A DNA stretch of 64,000 nucleotides, taken from NCBI RefSeq assembly GCF_016918075.2, contig NZ_JAERPS020000005.1:186001-250000 (forward strand), read 5' to 3'. The DNA comes from Rheinheimera maricola (GTDB lineage Bacteria > Pseudomonadota > Gammaproteobacteria > Enterobacterales > Alteromonadaceae). Below are positions 63,466 to 64,000 of the stretch, piece by piece; the stretch's first letter is position 1; each line of letters starts with the position of its first letter. A program made the translations under genes and the position numbers. The notes beneath the pieces are model-generated. The model was not told the DNA's origin. It searched no databases and saw only the letters and a list, made by a program, of their open reading frames with translations.

Positions 63466-64000
63466 TTAACGCTGCCAGTGAAGCCATGCCGTGGCCAGCT
63501 CCGGTGCTGTGCTACTGGCATAGCCTGCCACAGCAACCAGCTCGCCATTGACCAACAACAACGGTACCCGTAGCCGCTGCCACGGAGGCACCTGCCACAG
63601 CTTAAACCATTGCTTTAAAGGTTTACTCATCGCTGCACCGGCAGGTTTAAAACGCCGGCTTAACTGGCCAAATACCCACTGGCCGCGCGTTGCCGACAGA
63701 GCAATTGCATCGGCTTGCTTGGTGGCACTAATATACAAACAACCACAGTCATCGGGTAGCGCCAGTTCAGGCTCGCCTTGCCAGGTAAGTGTTTGTGTTG
63801 GTGTCTGCACGTCAATTGGTTTCAATACATACAGGGTGTTAGCAAAACGACGCAGTTGGTAGTCTGCCAAAACTAACAACGGCTCAGCATCAGGACGTGC
63901 GGCTATTACTTGTTGTTTCAAGGTAGTTAGCCACTGTGTCTCAGGGTTAAGCCCAAAATCTGCCAGCCACTGACGTAAGACTAAGTCCTGTTGCAACGGC
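63466..64000 (-). CDS. tilS: tRNA(Ile)-lysidine synthetase, C-terminal part (5' end outside window)
   Basis: The frame is open to the window edge. It encodes the C-terminal substrate-binding domains of TilS, with RFKPAGAAMSKPLKQWF and LWQVPPWQRLRVPLLLVNGELVAVAGY as in E. coli TilS. The enzyme converts C34 of tRNA-Ile(CAU) to lysidine. The N-terminal PP-loop domain lies beyond base 64000, so the first TTG inside the frame is not the start. Confidence 0.85.
   Translation of the reverse strand, partial: PLQQDLVLRQWLADFGLNPETQWLTTLKQQVIAARPDAEPLLVLADYQLRRFANTLYVLKPIDVQTPTQTLTWQGEPELALPDDCGCLYISATKQADAIALSATRGQWVFGQLSRRFKPAGAAMSKPLKQWFKLWQVPPWQRLRVPLLLVNGELVAVAGYASSTAPELATAWLHWQR

Overview
The window looks like chromosome of a marine or aquatic gammaproteobacterium of the Alteromonadales type (Rheinheimera/Arsukibacterium-like). 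This is inferred from gene content and order (dnaQ/rnhA divergent, motY beside rnt, rnt-grxD-sodB, apt-dnaX-ybaB-recR-htpG-adk, fabB/mnmC divergent) and from several large TonB-dependent receptors with Alteromonadales-style signal peptides. I see no insertion sequence, integrase, prophage or CRISPR array. The species is not established.

Layout. 1-850: end of an unknown gene, then a minus-strand operon of four identical tRNA-Asp genes plus a decayed fifth copy, with promoter and terminator. 862-4323: a TIGR03503-like membrane protein, dnaQ, rnhA and a periplasmic glutathione peroxidase. 4410-11610: an accessory locus in which an ECF sigma factor and RskA-like anti-sigma lie upstream of a five-gene operon (DUF4331 protein, cadherin-like lipoprotein, TPR protein, HupE-type periplasmic domain, TonB receptor). 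Both operons carry the same two-block promoter motif at identical spacing. 11726-20350: gshB-like, a small acidic protein, fabB, mnmC with two response-regulator genes, motY, rnt, grxD, sodB. 20578-25360: the prkA-yeaH-spoVR module. 25366-28100: a diguanylate cyclase with a receiver/CheC protein, and a secreted thiol peroxidase. 28161-34800: adk, htpG (with a near-consensus sigma-32 promoter), recR, ybaB, dnaX (with a programmed frameshift signal) and apt. 34873-37052: a 39-residue membrane protein and hvfC-hvfB-hvfA, a copper-binding RiPP locus whose precursor has seven [E/D]GKCG repeats. 37221-53923: three large TonB receptors, a TPR/2OG-oxygenase protein, two TPR-sulfotransferases and dinG. 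54333-64000: a diverged second copy of the dinG 3' end, then yfcA, priC, an HDAC-like hydrolase, tryptophan 2,3-dioxygenase, comFB-like, ybaM, 4.5S RNA (ffs), a chemoreceptor, a DUF3014 protein, a patatin, a second diguanylate cyclase and the 3' part of tilS.

How it fits together. Most of the window is housekeeping (replication, repair, tRNA and translation, redox defence, c-di-GMP signalling). The accessory interest lies in three blocks. The first is the ECF-controlled DUF4331 operon, a candidate undescribed envelope or metal-uptake system. The second is the hvf locus, a known class with an unusual gene set. The third is the TonB-receptor/TPR-sulfotransferase/oxygenase cluster; its third receptor appears to have arrived with foreign dinG DNA, leaving a 43-codon remnant of the resident dinG behind.
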